In this document: piece after piece, positions 8,096 through 16,695 of the stretch
Layout of the letters: each line of letters opens with the position of its first letter
Numbering within the stretch: position 1 is the first letter of the stretch
Assembly (NCBI GenBank): GCA_011772205.1
Contig: WVZY01000075.1
Location: 1-33,246, forward strand
Length of the DNA stretch: 33,246 bases
Source: Candidatus Latescibacterota bacterium
GTDB lineage: Bacteria; Krumholzibacteriota; Krumholzibacteriia; WVZY01
Direction: 5' to 3'
The notes under the pieces: generated by a model
What the model saw: the letters and a program-made list of their open reading frames with translations, nothing else
What the model was told of the DNA's origin: nothing
Database searches by the model: none
Program-made: the position numbers and the translations under genes

Positions 8096-9604
8096 TCATT
8101 TCCCCGCCCAATCCGGCATCATTCCCAAGTCGATCCCATACACGATCTTCCCGAGGATGAGCAGGAGCAGCGTGATCACTACCGCCCCGATGATATTGAG
8201 ATAGATTCCCACCCTGGCCATGTCGGTCGCCCTCAACCGGTGCGTACCGAAGATGATCGCATTCGGCGGCGTTGCAACGGGCAGCATGAACGCACACGAA
8301 GCGGAGATCGTTGCCGGCACCATCAACAGGAGGGGATTGACTCCAAGTGCGATGCTGAGCGACCCAATGATGGGGAGCACAACCTGTGTCGTGGCCGTGT
8401 TGGATGTAATCTCTGTGAGAAACGTAATCAATAGGCAGATCGAGAGCACCATGACGATCGGGGGGAACCCGTGCAGGACGGCAAGCTTGCCGCCCAGATA
8501 AGCAGAAAGCCCTGAGTCATGGAATCCCCCGGCAAGCGCGAAACCGCCGCCGATGAGGACCACGATATCCCACGGGAGGTTCCGCACCGTTCCCCAGTCC
8601 AGAACAAATCCCGCTTTCGAGCGCGCAGGAAAAAAGAAAAGCAGAAGCGCCACCCCGATTGCGACGGTCCCGTCATCGATAAAGCTCGGATCCTGGAACA
8701 GCGAAGCCCACCCGTGAATCACTCGTTCTCCGATTTTCACATCGGCGCGCGTCATCAACAGCAGCGCGAACAGGGCAAAGATAACGAGGACCACCTTTTC
8801 TTCGTAAGACGGCTTGCCCATCGCCCGGTATTCCGCTTCGAGATGGGACGTTTCTATTTCAAACGTTCCTCTTCTAAGTATCAACAACATCAAGACCAGA
8901 TAAATGACCGTCACTAAAATGAAAGACAGAGGGAGGGAGAAGGCGAACCATTTCAGGAACGTGATTTCAGGAGCGTTGGGAAATATAACGAGAAGGATCT
9001 CCGCCAAAACGAGGTTCGGGGTTGTGCCAATCAGCGTGGCCGTTCCCCCGACCGAAGCCGCATAAGCAATACCGAGAAGGAGGGCGATTTCGAACCTGCG
9101 AAGGCCCTCCCCGCCGTTTTCTTCGAGCTTCAATATCAGCGCGATCGCGATGGGCGTCATCATCATCGTCGTTGCCGTGTTCGACACCCACATCGAGAGA
9201 AGCCAGCTTCCCGCCATAAAACCCAAAATAAGACGCGAGGGGCTTTTCCCAATGGAAAGAATGATCTTCAGTGCGATGCGCTTGTGCAGGTTCCACCGCT
9301 GCATGGCTCCCGCAATGATGAAACCACCCATCAAGAGGAGGACAATATGGTTGAAATACAGCGGCGCAACATCCCTTCCCTTCATGATGCCAAGAACCGG
9401 AAAGAGCAAGATAGGTAGAAACGCCGTTGCGGCCAGCGGAATCGCTTCGGTGATCCAGTACAAGGCCATCAAAGCACCAACGGCCAGCGTCCGCCCGATC
9501 TCGGGCCGTGAAGGATCCGGGTCAGTGCCTACGAGTATCAATACAAAAATCACCAACCCGCTCGGAATAAAGATCTTTCGCGATAACATCTCGAGGAATC
9601 TCAT
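8096..9604 (-). CDS. DASS/SLC13-family anion:Na+ symporter
   Basis: A 502-residue inner-membrane transporter of the divalent anion:sodium symporter family, which imports dicarboxylates, sulfate or related anions. Family signatures are present in both repeats: WITEAIPLAATAFLP near residue 50, S-N-T at 141-143 (SNTATTMMMTP), GGTATLIGTTPNLV near 190, and a second S-N-T in TSNTATTQVVLP near 400. A hydrophilic loop near 250-280 separates the halves, as is usual. The sequence does not settle the substrate. AAGGAG almost abuts the ATG at 9604, so the in-frame ATG at 9589 is an alternative start. It lies 13 bases downstream of the SDR gene and is probably co-transcribed with it. Confidence 0.9.
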   Translation of the reverse strand: MRFLEMLSRKIFIPSGLVIFVLILVGTDPDPSRPEIGRTLAVGALMALYWITEAIPLAATAFLPILLFPVLGIMKGRDVAPLYFNHIVLLLMGGFIIAGAMQRWNLHKRIALKIILSIGKSPSRLILGFMAGSWLLSMWVSNTATTMMMTPIAIALILKLEENGGEGLRRFEIALLLGIAYAASVGGTATLIGTTPNLVLAEILLVIFPNAPEITFLKWFAFSLPLSFILVTVIYLVLMLLILRRGTFEIETSHLEAEYRAMGKPSYEEKVVLVIFALFALLLMTRADVKIGERVIHGWASLFQDPSFIDDGTVAIGVALLLFFFPARSKAGFVLDWGTVRNLPWDIVVLIGGGFALAGGFHDSGLSAYLGGKLAVLHGFPPIVMVLSICLLITFLTEITSNTATTQVVLPIIGSLSIALGVNPLLLMVPATISASCAFMLPVATPPNAIIFGTHRLRATDMARVGIYLNIIGAVVITLLLLILGKIVYGIDLGMMPDWAGK

Positions 9605-9617
9605 CTCCTTCCGCGGC

Positions 9618-10610
9618 TCATGTATTGCTCAGTACATGCTCATGAAACTGCTCGCGAATGTTCTCTTCGAAGCTTCTCGGGCTGTGCCCGAAATCCCCCC
9701 AAGCCGCCTCACCGGAAAAGCACAGGTCTTCGTACCAGCGCAAGAACCTGATGAGAGAGCTGCTCCGACGTGCAAAACCCAAAATGCTGCACCCACGTTT
9801 CAAAACGGCCACCGGCATTCTGGGGACGTGGATGAAGTGAACGTTCTTTTCCGTCTTTAGCGCCATCGTTTGCAGCATTTCATGTACGGTCACATCTCTT
9901 CCCGGCACGTTGTATATTTTCTGACGCGCGGCCGGTGCAATGAGCGCTTTGACAAGCGACTCCGAGAGATCCATGGCCGAAATCGGCTGCCTGACTGCAC
10001 GCCCGGATCCAGGGACAGGAAAATAGCGCTTCGTCTCCATAAACTTCTTCAACTTTGATAGGGACCGATCTCCTGGAGAAAAGATGAGCGTGGGCCTCAA
10101 AATGGTCCAGGGGAGCGGGCTGGACGAGACTTCCGCTTCTTTTTCCAGGAGAATTTTTTTTATGGAAACTTCCTCTCTGGACAGCAGCCTATCGGGAAAG
10201 AGAACGCGGGTGGAACTGATAAACAATACGCGCGTGAGACGATCATGCCCGGCGCATGCCCCAACAATCCAAGATGCGAGGTGCATCCCTGCGAGATGGA
10301 TCACGTATGCGCTCGCCTGCAGCGGTTCTCGATAATCGTCAGGTTCTTCGCAACCCCCCTCGATGATTTCCACTTTTTCCAAGAGATTCTTTGCGCGGTA
10401 GCGATCCCTGACAAGCCCTGAAACACGCAGCCCCCCTCCCACGAGAAGCCTCACCAGCTCAACTCCGAGAGGCGATGTCACGCCGGTGACGAAAACGCGT
10501 TCTCCCCTAATGGAAGCGAATGCTTCCGTATCAAGAACACCCTTCTTTTCAATTGTCATGGCGGTTTTCCCCAGCAGGGTCGCTTCAACCAAGCCATTCC
10601 GTACGGGCAT
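9618..10610 (-). CDS. NAD(P)-dependent epimerase/dehydratase-like SDR
   Basis: A 330-residue extended (atypical) short-chain dehydrogenase. The nucleotide-binding motif VTGVTSPLG lies near residue 42 (T-G-x(5)-G, missing the middle glycine of TGxxGxxG). It is followed by Rossmann-fold segments: AYVIHLAGMHLA, VLFISSTRVLF, WTILRPTLIFSPGD and VPGSGRAVRQPISAMDLSE. The Tyr-x-x-x-Lys pair of classical SDRs is not obvious, so it may bind nucleotide without classical chemistry, as in complex-I assembly or ubiquinone-associated NAD-binding proteins. The C-terminal 60 residues are basic. The start could also be the ATG at 10559 (MTIEKKG), which begins closer to the fold; neither start has a good ribosome binding site. 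Divergent from the Hsp20-like gene. Confidence 0.8.
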   Translation of the reverse strand: MPVRNGLVEATLLGKTAMTIEKKGVLDTEAFASIRGERVFVTGVTSPLGVELVRLLVGGGLRVSGLVRDRYRAKNLLEKVEIIEGGCEEPDDYREPLQASAYVIHLAGMHLASWIVGACAGHDRLTRVLFISSTRVLFPDRLLSREEVSIKKILLEKEAEVSSSPLPWTILRPTLIFSPGDRSLSKLKKFMETKRYFPVPGSGRAVRQPISAMDLSESLVKALIAPAARQKIYNVPGRDVTVHEMLQTMALKTEKNVHFIHVPRMPVAVLKRGCSILGFARRSSSLIRFLRWYEDLCFSGEAAWGDFGHSPRSFEENIREQFHEHVLSNT

Positions 10611-10616
10611 TTATGT

Positions 10617-10645
10617 TTGACCACAAATAGGGTGAATGATATTCT
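10617..10645 (+). promoter_or_regulatory. Sigma-70-type promoter for the Hsp20-like gene
   Basis: TTGACC (10617-10622), a 17-base spacer and TATTCT (10640-10645) give a good housekeeping promoter pointing right. The start would be near 10652, leaving a leader of about 70 bases before the TTG start codon at 10723. Confidence 0.55.
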
Positions 10646-10722
10646 AACGCATGAGGGCGCGGATCCGCCGCGCTTCTCTTTCCATTAGGGCGGAGGATAG
10701 CAAATATCGAAGGAGGAGGAAA

Positions 10723-11154
10723 TTGGGAATCTTTGGGAAAAAAGAGGAGGCTAAGAACAAGGCTCCAGAATATACGCCTGAGTTTCTCGAAATCGAACGC
10801 AAAAAGCGATACGGCATTGTGAATAAGATGGAAGAAACAGCAGACACTTACAAGATCAAGATGTTTTTCCCCACAATCATTCCACCGAGCGAGATTGGGG
10901 AAAAGCTAGGCGCCACAGGTGAGATGCCCGACTACGAGTACGACGTCTCCCTCGAAAGCCATAGAATGACGGTCAAAGGACGTCTTACCGATGAAAAGGT
11001 GCTGAAACTCACAGGTATCGTCAATTCGTTTCCGGATCGCTTTTTCAAAGAATTCGTGTTCCAAAAACCCGTCACGCGTTTTGAAGCGGCCTACGAAAAC
11101 AAGATCCTCGAGATCCTCGTCCACAAGGACAAGACTCCGGAGGAAGAAACATAA
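10723..11154 (+). CDS. Divergent Hsp20/alpha-crystallin-like small protein
   Basis: A 143-residue cytoplasmic protein. The start is TTG at 10723, because AGGAGGAGGA (10711-10720) lies just upstream, the protein then opens with GIFGKKEEAKNK, and the residues before it (from an ATG at 10651) are Arg-rich junk. A charged N-terminal helix leads to a strand-rich core of about 90 residues: YKIKMFFPTIIPPSEIG, YDVSLESHRMTVKGRL, FPDRFFKEFVF, and FEAAYENKILEILVHK. This follows the order of the Hsp20/CS fold, including the late A-x-Y-E-N-x-x-L-E-I strand, so a chaperone-like or CS-domain role is inferred. The classical I-x-I tail is absent. It is followed at 118 bases by the S9 peptidase, possibly in one transcript. 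Confidence 0.6.
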   Translation: MGIFGKKEEAKNKAPEYTPEFLEIERKKRYGIVNKMEETADTYKIKMFFPTIIPPSEIGEKLGATGEMPDYEYDVSLESHRMTVKGRLTDEKVLKLTGIVNSFPDRFFKEFVFQKPVTRFEAAYENKILEILVHKDKTPEEET

Positions 11155-11272
11155 AGCCGGGTCCGGCAAATCCCTTTTCGGAGATCAATCCTTAAGACGG
11201 CCTCAGGTCCAATCAGTACAAACTCTTCGATCGTCCTGCGGGCACCGACCCATCGGTTTGGGAGGTAAAAGA

Positions 11273-13876
11273 ATGCGAAAGAACTGCACACTTGTTTTGG
11301 CCTCATTTTGCATAGTGATGTGCTTTTCGTGCGTTGTCTCATCGGCGGAGCATGATGTGGCCGTAGAACAGATCCTCACGGCCGGTCCCTTGACCCTCAA
11401 CAACACCCTATTCGCAGCCAAGCCCGACGTTTCCGAAGTCATTGCAGCAGACTATCTGAACCGGAAGACGTTATGGCCGGACGAATCAACCGCGCTGCCC
11501 TGGCGCTTGGGCAAATCTATGGTGTTTAAAAAAGGCTCTGTGCAGGAGGGTAAGGTTCGCTTTACGCACCCTAGAGGTGATGGGCGGCCGTACGTGGCGT
11601 ATGCGCTTTTCTATCTGGAAAACAACCGCTATCAAGATTTCCATCTCAAGATCACGTCCAGATCCCCATTCGGGATCTTCATCAATGGAGATTCAAAACT
11701 GATCAACGAAACCTCAGGGGATGAAGTCGAGAAATCCTGCGATTTCGTTTTGAGACGCGGAAAACACCGCGTGCTGCTGAAAACAGCGTGGCATGAAGAG
11801 ACCGGCGTCGGGGATTGGAGCCTGAAACTCGCCCTGACCGCCCAGTTCGAGAACAGCGCCGCAGCGACGATCCAAAGCGATCGGCTTCTCTACCGGTACG
11901 ACGATCTTCGGTTTATAAAGACAATTACCGACCTCGCCATCTCTCCCGACGGCAAAACGGCAGCCATCGTCTTCCGCTCACGGGGGAACGGTTTCGAGCC
12001 GAGCACAACGTACATCGAACTGTGGGACTTGAAGTCCAAATCCGCAATATCCACAATATCGATGGAGCGGACGACCGATTCCCCATTGTTCTCACCGGAT
12101 TCACGCCACCTCGTCTTCCGCACGCTCCACGAGGGCACAAACCTCTGGATCAGGGACCTTCGCTCGGGTAATACCAGGGCGCTCATGAGAGGCGAGAAAT
12201 CGATCTCGAATCTCACCTTCGCCCCGGACGCCAGGACTCTTTACTTCATTCAGTCAGTTGAAAATAGCGACGACGAAGAAAAAGGACATATTTATTATAC
12301 CGAGCTTCGGGACAAGCTCTCGGATTGGCTGACGGAGCGAGCCGTTTTTGCACTCTCCATCGATAGCCGTGCTAAGTGGCGGCTAACTGGTACGGGAGAT
12401 TTCAGCATTGTGGCGCTGGCTTTATCGGCCGACGGCAAGCAAATCGCCTATTCCCGAATGGTGCCTATTGACAGGCGTCCCTTCTTCAAAACGGAACTAT
12501 GGTTCCAAGATGTGAACTCAGGGCATGGTCGGAAAGTGCTCCATCTCACCACCGGTTTCGAAAACTCGCCGCTCAACCTGGCCTTTTCACCTGACGGGAA
12601 GCGACTCGCTTTTACATCCGCACCGGATACCGTCGGGGATCGAACTCCCAGGGAACACAACGTATACAACAGCGACCTGTTCGTTCTCGACCTTTCAACG
12701 GGCGCGACGGCAAAGATCACCGCAGGATTCGATCCCGCGGTAGTTGAACGCACTAGGAAACAGAGCGTGCGCTGGACCGGCAAAGGTAATGAGATCTATT
12801 TCCTGGCCGTTGACAGGACACGCCGGAAAGTCTTCCGGACTCCCGTTCCGGAAGACCTCGACAAAATTGACGTCAGGCGAATCAAACTATTCGACCTTCC
12901 CAACGGTTCGGTCGCGTTTTTCTCCAATGTGTCCAAAGATGAGTCGTTTCTCATGAGCGCTTCGGAATTCACTCGCCCTAATGCCGTTTATTTGTACGAT
13001 CACCGGAAACAAAAATCGGTGCTCCTCATCGATCCCAACAGAGAGTGGCTCGAGTCAACGTCTTTCGGAGCGGCCGCCCCTTTCGATTTTACGAATCGGT
13101 CGGGGCTCAGGATCGATGGGTGGATTTTCAAACCAGCGGGATTCGACCCCTCAAGGAAATACCCGCTTGTGGTGTACTACTATGGAGGTGTATCCCCCAG
13201 GCTCGAGCGTTTCACGCTCATGTACCATGTGCTCAACGCCAACGGGTATGTCGTGTACGTTCTGAATCCCTCAGGGGCTGTAGGAGCGGGGGATTCATTT
13301 GCCGACCTGCACGTGAACGACTGGGGAACGCTGGCGAGCGCAGATATCATTGAAGGTGTCGAAAAGGTGATTGCCAACAACCCATTCATCGATGCATCGC
13401 GTATCGGCGGGTATGGGGGAAGCTATGGAGGATTCATCACACTGGACTTCATCACCAAAACGAACCTCTTCTCCGCCGTTGTTTCACTGTTCGGCATATC
13501 GGACCTCACCTCATATTGGGGGGCCGGCACGTGGGGATTTACCTACGGTGACATGGCAATGGCGAGGAGCTACCCGTGGAAAGACAGGGACATTTTTGTC
13601 GAGAAATCGCCTATTTTCCGAGCGGATCGAGTGAAAACACCAACACTCTTTCTTCACGGAGTAGCCGACGGAAACGTACCACCGGGAGAATCCAGGCAGA
13701 TGTTCACAGCCCTCCGCATTCTCGGAACGGATGCAGTGCTCGTCGAGTTTGCCGGTGAGGACCACGGAATCGGGGGCAAATTCGAAAACCTTGTCGAGCA
13801 CCGGGAAATGCTGCTCGATTGGTTCGACAAGTACCTCAAAGGGGAGAGTGAAGCGTGGGATGCGCGGTGGAAATGA
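11273..13876 (+). CDS. Exported S9-family serine peptidase (prolyl oligopeptidase/DPP-IV type)
   Basis: An 867-residue exported peptidase. The start at 11273 follows GGGAGG and opens a signal peptide (cleavage near VVSSA-EH); the longer frame to 11081 overlaps the previous gene. Residues about 105-190 look like a PA14-type jelly-roll (AYALFYLENNRY, FGIFINGDSKLI, FVLRRGKHRVLLKT). A beta-propeller with PD40 repeats follows (ISPDGK, FSPDSR, FAPDAR, LSADGK, FSPDGK). The C-terminal alpha/beta-hydrolase carries the nucleophile in GYGGSYGG (Ser717), Asp799 in GVADGNVPP and His831 in GEDHG, a complete S9 triad. It would trim peptides outside the cytoplasm, possibly feeding the oligopeptide importer encoded from 15037. 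That link is inference from proximity. Confidence 0.9.
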   Translation: MRKNCTLVLASFCIVMCFSCVVSSAEHDVAVEQILTAGPLTLNNTLFAAKPDVSEVIAADYLNRKTLWPDESTALPWRLGKSMVFKKGSVQEGKVRFTHPRGDGRPYVAYALFYLENNRYQDFHLKITSRSPFGIFINGDSKLINETSGDEVEKSCDFVLRRGKHRVLLKTAWHEETGVGDWSLKLALTAQFENSAAATIQSDRLLYRYDDLRFIKTITDLAISPDGKTAAIVFRSRGNGFEPSTTYIELWDLKSKSAISTISMERTTDSPLFSPDSRHLVFRTLHEGTNLWIRDLRSGNTRALMRGEKSISNLTFAPDARTLYFIQSVENSDDEEKGHIYYTELRDKLSDWLTERAVFALSIDSRAKWRLTGTGDFSIVALALSADGKQIAYSRMVPIDRRPFFKTELWFQDVNSGHGRKVLHLTTGFENSPLNLAFSPDGKRLAFTSAPDTVGDRTPREHNVYNSDLFVLDLSTGATAKITAGFDPAVVERTRKQSVRWTGKGNEIYFLAVDRTRRKVFRTPVPEDLDKIDVRRIKLFDLPNGSVAFFSNVSKDESFLMSASEFTRPNAVYLYDHRKQKSVLLIDPNREWLESTSFGAAAPFDFTNRSGLRIDGWIFKPAGFDPSRKYPLVVYYYGGVSPRLERFTLMYHVLNANGYVVYVLNPSGAVGAGDSFADLHVNDWGTLASADIIEGVEKVIANNPFIDASRIGGYGGSYGGFITLDFITKTNLFSAVVSLFGISDLTSYWGAGTWGFTYGDMAMARSYPWKDRDIFVEKSPIFRADRVKTPTLFLHGVADGNVPPGESRQMFTALRILGTDAVLVEFAGEDHGIGGKFENLVEHREMLLDWFDKYLKGESEAWDARWK

Positions 13877-13914
13877 GCCGTAAGGATGTTTACGCAAAGG
13901 AAGCAGGAGGGAAC

Positions 13915-14580
13915 TTAATCCTTATAAAGCGACTTGATCCTTCCCCAGGTAGTGGCCTCCGTCGGCACCGAAGGATCTTCCATGAACACGCTGAAACATG
14001 GTTCTCCATCATAGACCCTGTTTCCGTTTTTATCGGCGAACGCTGTCACAAGGAATCCTTTGGGGCCCGTCCACTCGATATCGAACGTCAATGCATCCGA
14101 ATAGTATCCGTTGCCGAGAAGGGTCGTCACCAAAAGGGACGGGATGTGATAGTAGAGATTGTCGACCAATACGCCGTTGATGCGTATCTCGACCACTGCA
14201 TCGGCAGGAATCGGGATGAACCGGATAAAGATGTCGTTCAGCCTGCGTGGGGCGTGGTAGAAGCCGTCGACGGCAATTGTCAGCTGCTTTCTGGGAATGA
14301 AGAATTCGTTCCTGCCAAACGACGAGTGCTCGAAACCCTGAAGGTTTGGGGATTGATAGACTTCATAGGGGATCCGCTGCTCATTCGGATCCCACAGCAT
14401 CACTCCCGACTTGCCATATAGCTCGTCGTACAGGGAATCCCCTTCGGGGATCAAAATGTACTTGGATGGATCGAAGCGAAAGACCGTTTTCTGCAGTGGA
14501 TAGATGAGAAGGCAGGGTTCAGCGATCGCGAGACCCTGCAAAAAAATAAGACAAAAGGATACAAAAAATGCCCTGCGCAC
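13915..14580 (-). CDS. Secreted protein, intact paralogue of the interrupted gene
   Basis: A 221-residue exported protein. The start is GTG at 14580, with GGAGG a few bases upstream and a signal peptide directly after (cleavage near GLAIA-EP). The mature part is mostly strand: EPCLLIYPL, FRFDPSKYILIPEGDSLYDE, IPYEVYQSPNLQGFE, LTIAVDGFYHAPRR, VEIRINGVLVDNLYY. It closes with a Ca-loop-like D-K-N-G-N-R-V-Y-D and ends WGRIKSLYKD. It is colinear with the gene at 7084-7776, including the last residues. Family not recognised. Two cysteines in the mature protein (in EPCLL and EPCFS) could form a disulfide. It is convergent with the S9 peptidase gene (38 bases apart). Confidence 0.75.
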   Translation of the reverse strand: MRRAFFVSFCLIFLQGLAIAEPCLLIYPLQKTVFRFDPSKYILIPEGDSLYDELYGKSGVMLWDPNEQRIPYEVYQSPNLQGFEHSSFGRNEFFIPRKQLTIAVDGFYHAPRRLNDIFIRFIPIPADAVVEIRINGVLVDNLYYHIPSLLVTTLLGNGYYSDALTFDIEWTGPKGFLVTAFADKNGNRVYDGEPCFSVFMEDPSVPTEATTWGRIKSLYKD

Positions 14581-14627
14581 ACATCCTCCGAAGCCGGCTA
14601 CCCGTCCGTCCGCGAAAAACCAGCGAC

Positions 14628-14656
14628 TATCTACGCTAGATGGAGGAATGCGACAA
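14628..14656 (-). promoter_or_regulatory. Possible promoter for the secreted paralogue
   Basis: On the minus strand, TTGTCG (14656-14651), a 17-base spacer and TAGATA (14633-14628) would start transcription about 40 bases ahead of the GTG at 14580. A small inverted repeat ATCTA-cgc-TAGAT (14629-14641) overlaps the -10 box and could be an operator. Confidence 0.4.
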
Positions 14657-14936
14657 CGGTAATCAAAAGCTGGTGGCCGAATAATCCATTACACTAGGTG
14701 CAGCGCGGATGAACGGTAGCTACGCCTTAAGCGATACACACTTCTACCTATAGCTCCCCCCAGAGCTCTAAGATATTATACCACAAACGAATAGGAAAAG
14801 GAAAGAGAGAACTTGCCCTCAAGAAGAATAGGATGAATCCAGTTTATCTATTTGGGTTACAAATAGTTAGAGCCATCAGCTAATGTCCGGACCAGACTGG
14901 CGGGGCGAACGTCCGCTCAGCATTACCGATCCGCTT
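14657..14936. other. Intergenic stretch with no recognised content
   Basis: Between the two divergent promoters lie about 280 bases in which I find no gene, RNA or repeat I can support. The middle is AT-rich with stop codons in all frames. Confidence 0.4.
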
Positions 14937-14965
14937 TTGCCTTTACAAAGTTCCCACCTTACTAT
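14937..14965 (+). promoter_or_regulatory. Sigma-70-type promoter for the oligopeptide ABC operon
   Basis: TTGCCT (14937-14942), exactly 17 bases, then TACTAT (14960-14965). The predicted start near 14972 gives a leader of about 65 bases to the binding-protein gene. Confidence 0.5.
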
Positions 14966-15036
14966 ATTAGTGCTGTGGAGATGTTTCATTTTTCGAAAGC
15001 GGAGGCCAAACGCTGAAATTCCCAAGGAGGATGAGC

Positions 15037-16680
15037 ATGCTAATAATAAAACGTGTGATGCTTGCAATCCTCTTCCTGCTAGCTGCCTGCGGCAGCAAAC
15101 CAGATGAAGGGGGAGAAGGATCCACACACACAGGCTCTGGAGATGGCACTCCTCGACGCGGCGGCACCATCATACGACATCTCGAATCTGACTGCAAGAC
15201 ATTGAACTGGATTAGGATTACCACGATTTACGAAAACTATGTCCTGCGCTACCTCTATGACAACCTTCTTGATTACGACGAGAATCTGAATATCATCCCC
15301 GTCCTCGCCGAGGAATATGAAGTCAGCGACGACCATCTACGTATAACGGTAAGACTCAAAGATGATCTCAAGTGGCACGACGGCATGCCGATCACTTCGA
15401 AGGACATTAGATTTACGATGGACAAGATCCTCGATCCGGCGGTCCCCGCCCTCAATAAGGAGGGATGGTTCACTAAGCTGGACAAATTGGAAGTCGTGGA
15501 TGACAAAACGGTCGTCTTCGTGTGGAAGGAACCCTACGCGCCGTCCATTTATGCTCTCACCCAATTCGCCCCAATCCCCGAGCATGTATACGGGAAAGGC
15601 GATTTCCTTACGAATCCAGCCAACCGCAGACCGGTTGGGAGCGGAGCATTTCGATTCGAGGAATGGCGGACCTCCCAAATGATAAGCATCGTTAGAAATG
15701 ATTTGTACCACGGCGAGAAAGCCTATCTCGACAGGATCATATTCAAAGTGATCGAAGACCGTTCCGTCGCCCTCAACGCGCTAAAGGCGGGAGAACTGGA
15801 TGAAATGCGGGTTATTCAGGTCCAGTGGGAAGAACAGACAAACGACCAGGACTTCCTCAGCCGGTTCAATAAATACTATTACTACGTCCCGGGCTACAAC
15901 TATCTCGGTTGGAACTGCCGTTCCGTATGGTTCGAGGACAAACGAGTCCGCCGGGCAATGACAGAGCTTTTCGACAGGGAAAGCATCAACGCCAAGCTAT
16001 ATTCCGGTTATGCGAAGCTGATCAGCGGCCCGTTCTATATCAATTCATGGGCTTACGATAAATCCATCAAACCCTGGCCGTTCGACCCAGAGGATGCCAA
16101 GAGGCTTCTTGACGAAGCCGGCTGGGTGGACAGCGACAATGATGGCATTCGGGACAAGAACGGCGTAAAATTTGAATTTGAATTCTCGATCACAAGCAGC
16201 ATTATCGCAAAACAGTTCGCAGAAATTTTACAGGAACAATGTACAAAAGCAGGTATTCGACTAAAAATCCGGATGTACGAGGGGGCGACTCTGTTCGATC
16301 GGATGAGCAAAGGCCATTTCGATGCGATTGCGGTCGCATGGATATTGGATCTCGATCCCGACATTTTCGACACATTCCATTCATCCCAGGTACCCCCGGT
16401 AGGGCTGAATCACGTCTTCTACAGCAATCCCCAGGTGGACAGCCTCCTGGAGCTCGGCCGGGTCGAATTCGATCAGGAGAAGAGAGCTCAAATCTACAAC
16501 GAAGTACACCGCCTGATACACGAGGACCAGCCGTACACATTCGTAAATGCAGTCCCCGAGAAGCGACCAATTCATAAAAGGATCAAGAACGTAGTCATTT
16601 CGCCGACAGGGCCGTTCAACTTCTATCCTGGCGGCATTTATTGGTATATCGATGACACATCCCAGAGAGCGGAAAGATAA
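15037..16680 (+). CDS. Oligopeptide/dipeptide ABC transporter, substrate-binding lipoprotein
   Basis: A 547-residue family 5 extracellular solute-binding protein. The start at 15037 is chosen over the ATG at 15031, which directly abuts AAGGAGG (15024-15030). The second ATG sits six bases away and opens a lipoprotein signal with lipobox L-A-A-C (Cys18), followed by a Gly/Ser/Thr linker. Family features: GGTIIRHLESDCKTLN at the mature start, the YDNLLDYDENLNIIPVLAEEYEVS block, LKDDLKWHDGMPITSKDIRFTMDKI (the signature segment), and WYIDD near the end. It captures peptides (or another family 5 ligand) in the periplasm and hands them to the two permeases that follow. Confidence 0.9.
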   Translation: MLIIKRVMLAILFLLAACGSKPDEGGEGSTHTGSGDGTPRRGGTIIRHLESDCKTLNWIRITTIYENYVLRYLYDNLLDYDENLNIIPVLAEEYEVSDDHLRITVRLKDDLKWHDGMPITSKDIRFTMDKILDPAVPALNKEGWFTKLDKLEVVDDKTVVFVWKEPYAPSIYALTQFAPIPEHVYGKGDFLTNPANRRPVGSGAFRFEEWRTSQMISIVRNDLYHGEKAYLDRIIFKVIEDRSVALNALKAGELDEMRVIQVQWEEQTNDQDFLSRFNKYYYYVPGYNYLGWNCRSVWFEDKRVRRAMTELFDRESINAKLYSGYAKLISGPFYINSWAYDKSIKPWPFDPEDAKRLLDEAGWVDSDNDGIRDKNGVKFEFEFSITSSIIAKQFAEILQEQCTKAGIRLKIRMYEGATLFDRMSKGHFDAIAVAWILDLDPDIFDTFHSSQVPPVGLNHVFYSNPQVDSLLELGRVEFDQEKRAQIYNEVHRLIHEDQPYTFVNAVPEKRPIHKRIKNVVISPTGPFNFYPGGIYWYIDDTSQRAER

Positions 16681-16695
16681 CGACCGGAAAGCTGT

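Noticed and set aside
9150-9860. 236-codon plus-strand open frame
   Set aside because: It runs antisense across the DASS transporter and SDR genes, both with clear family motifs.
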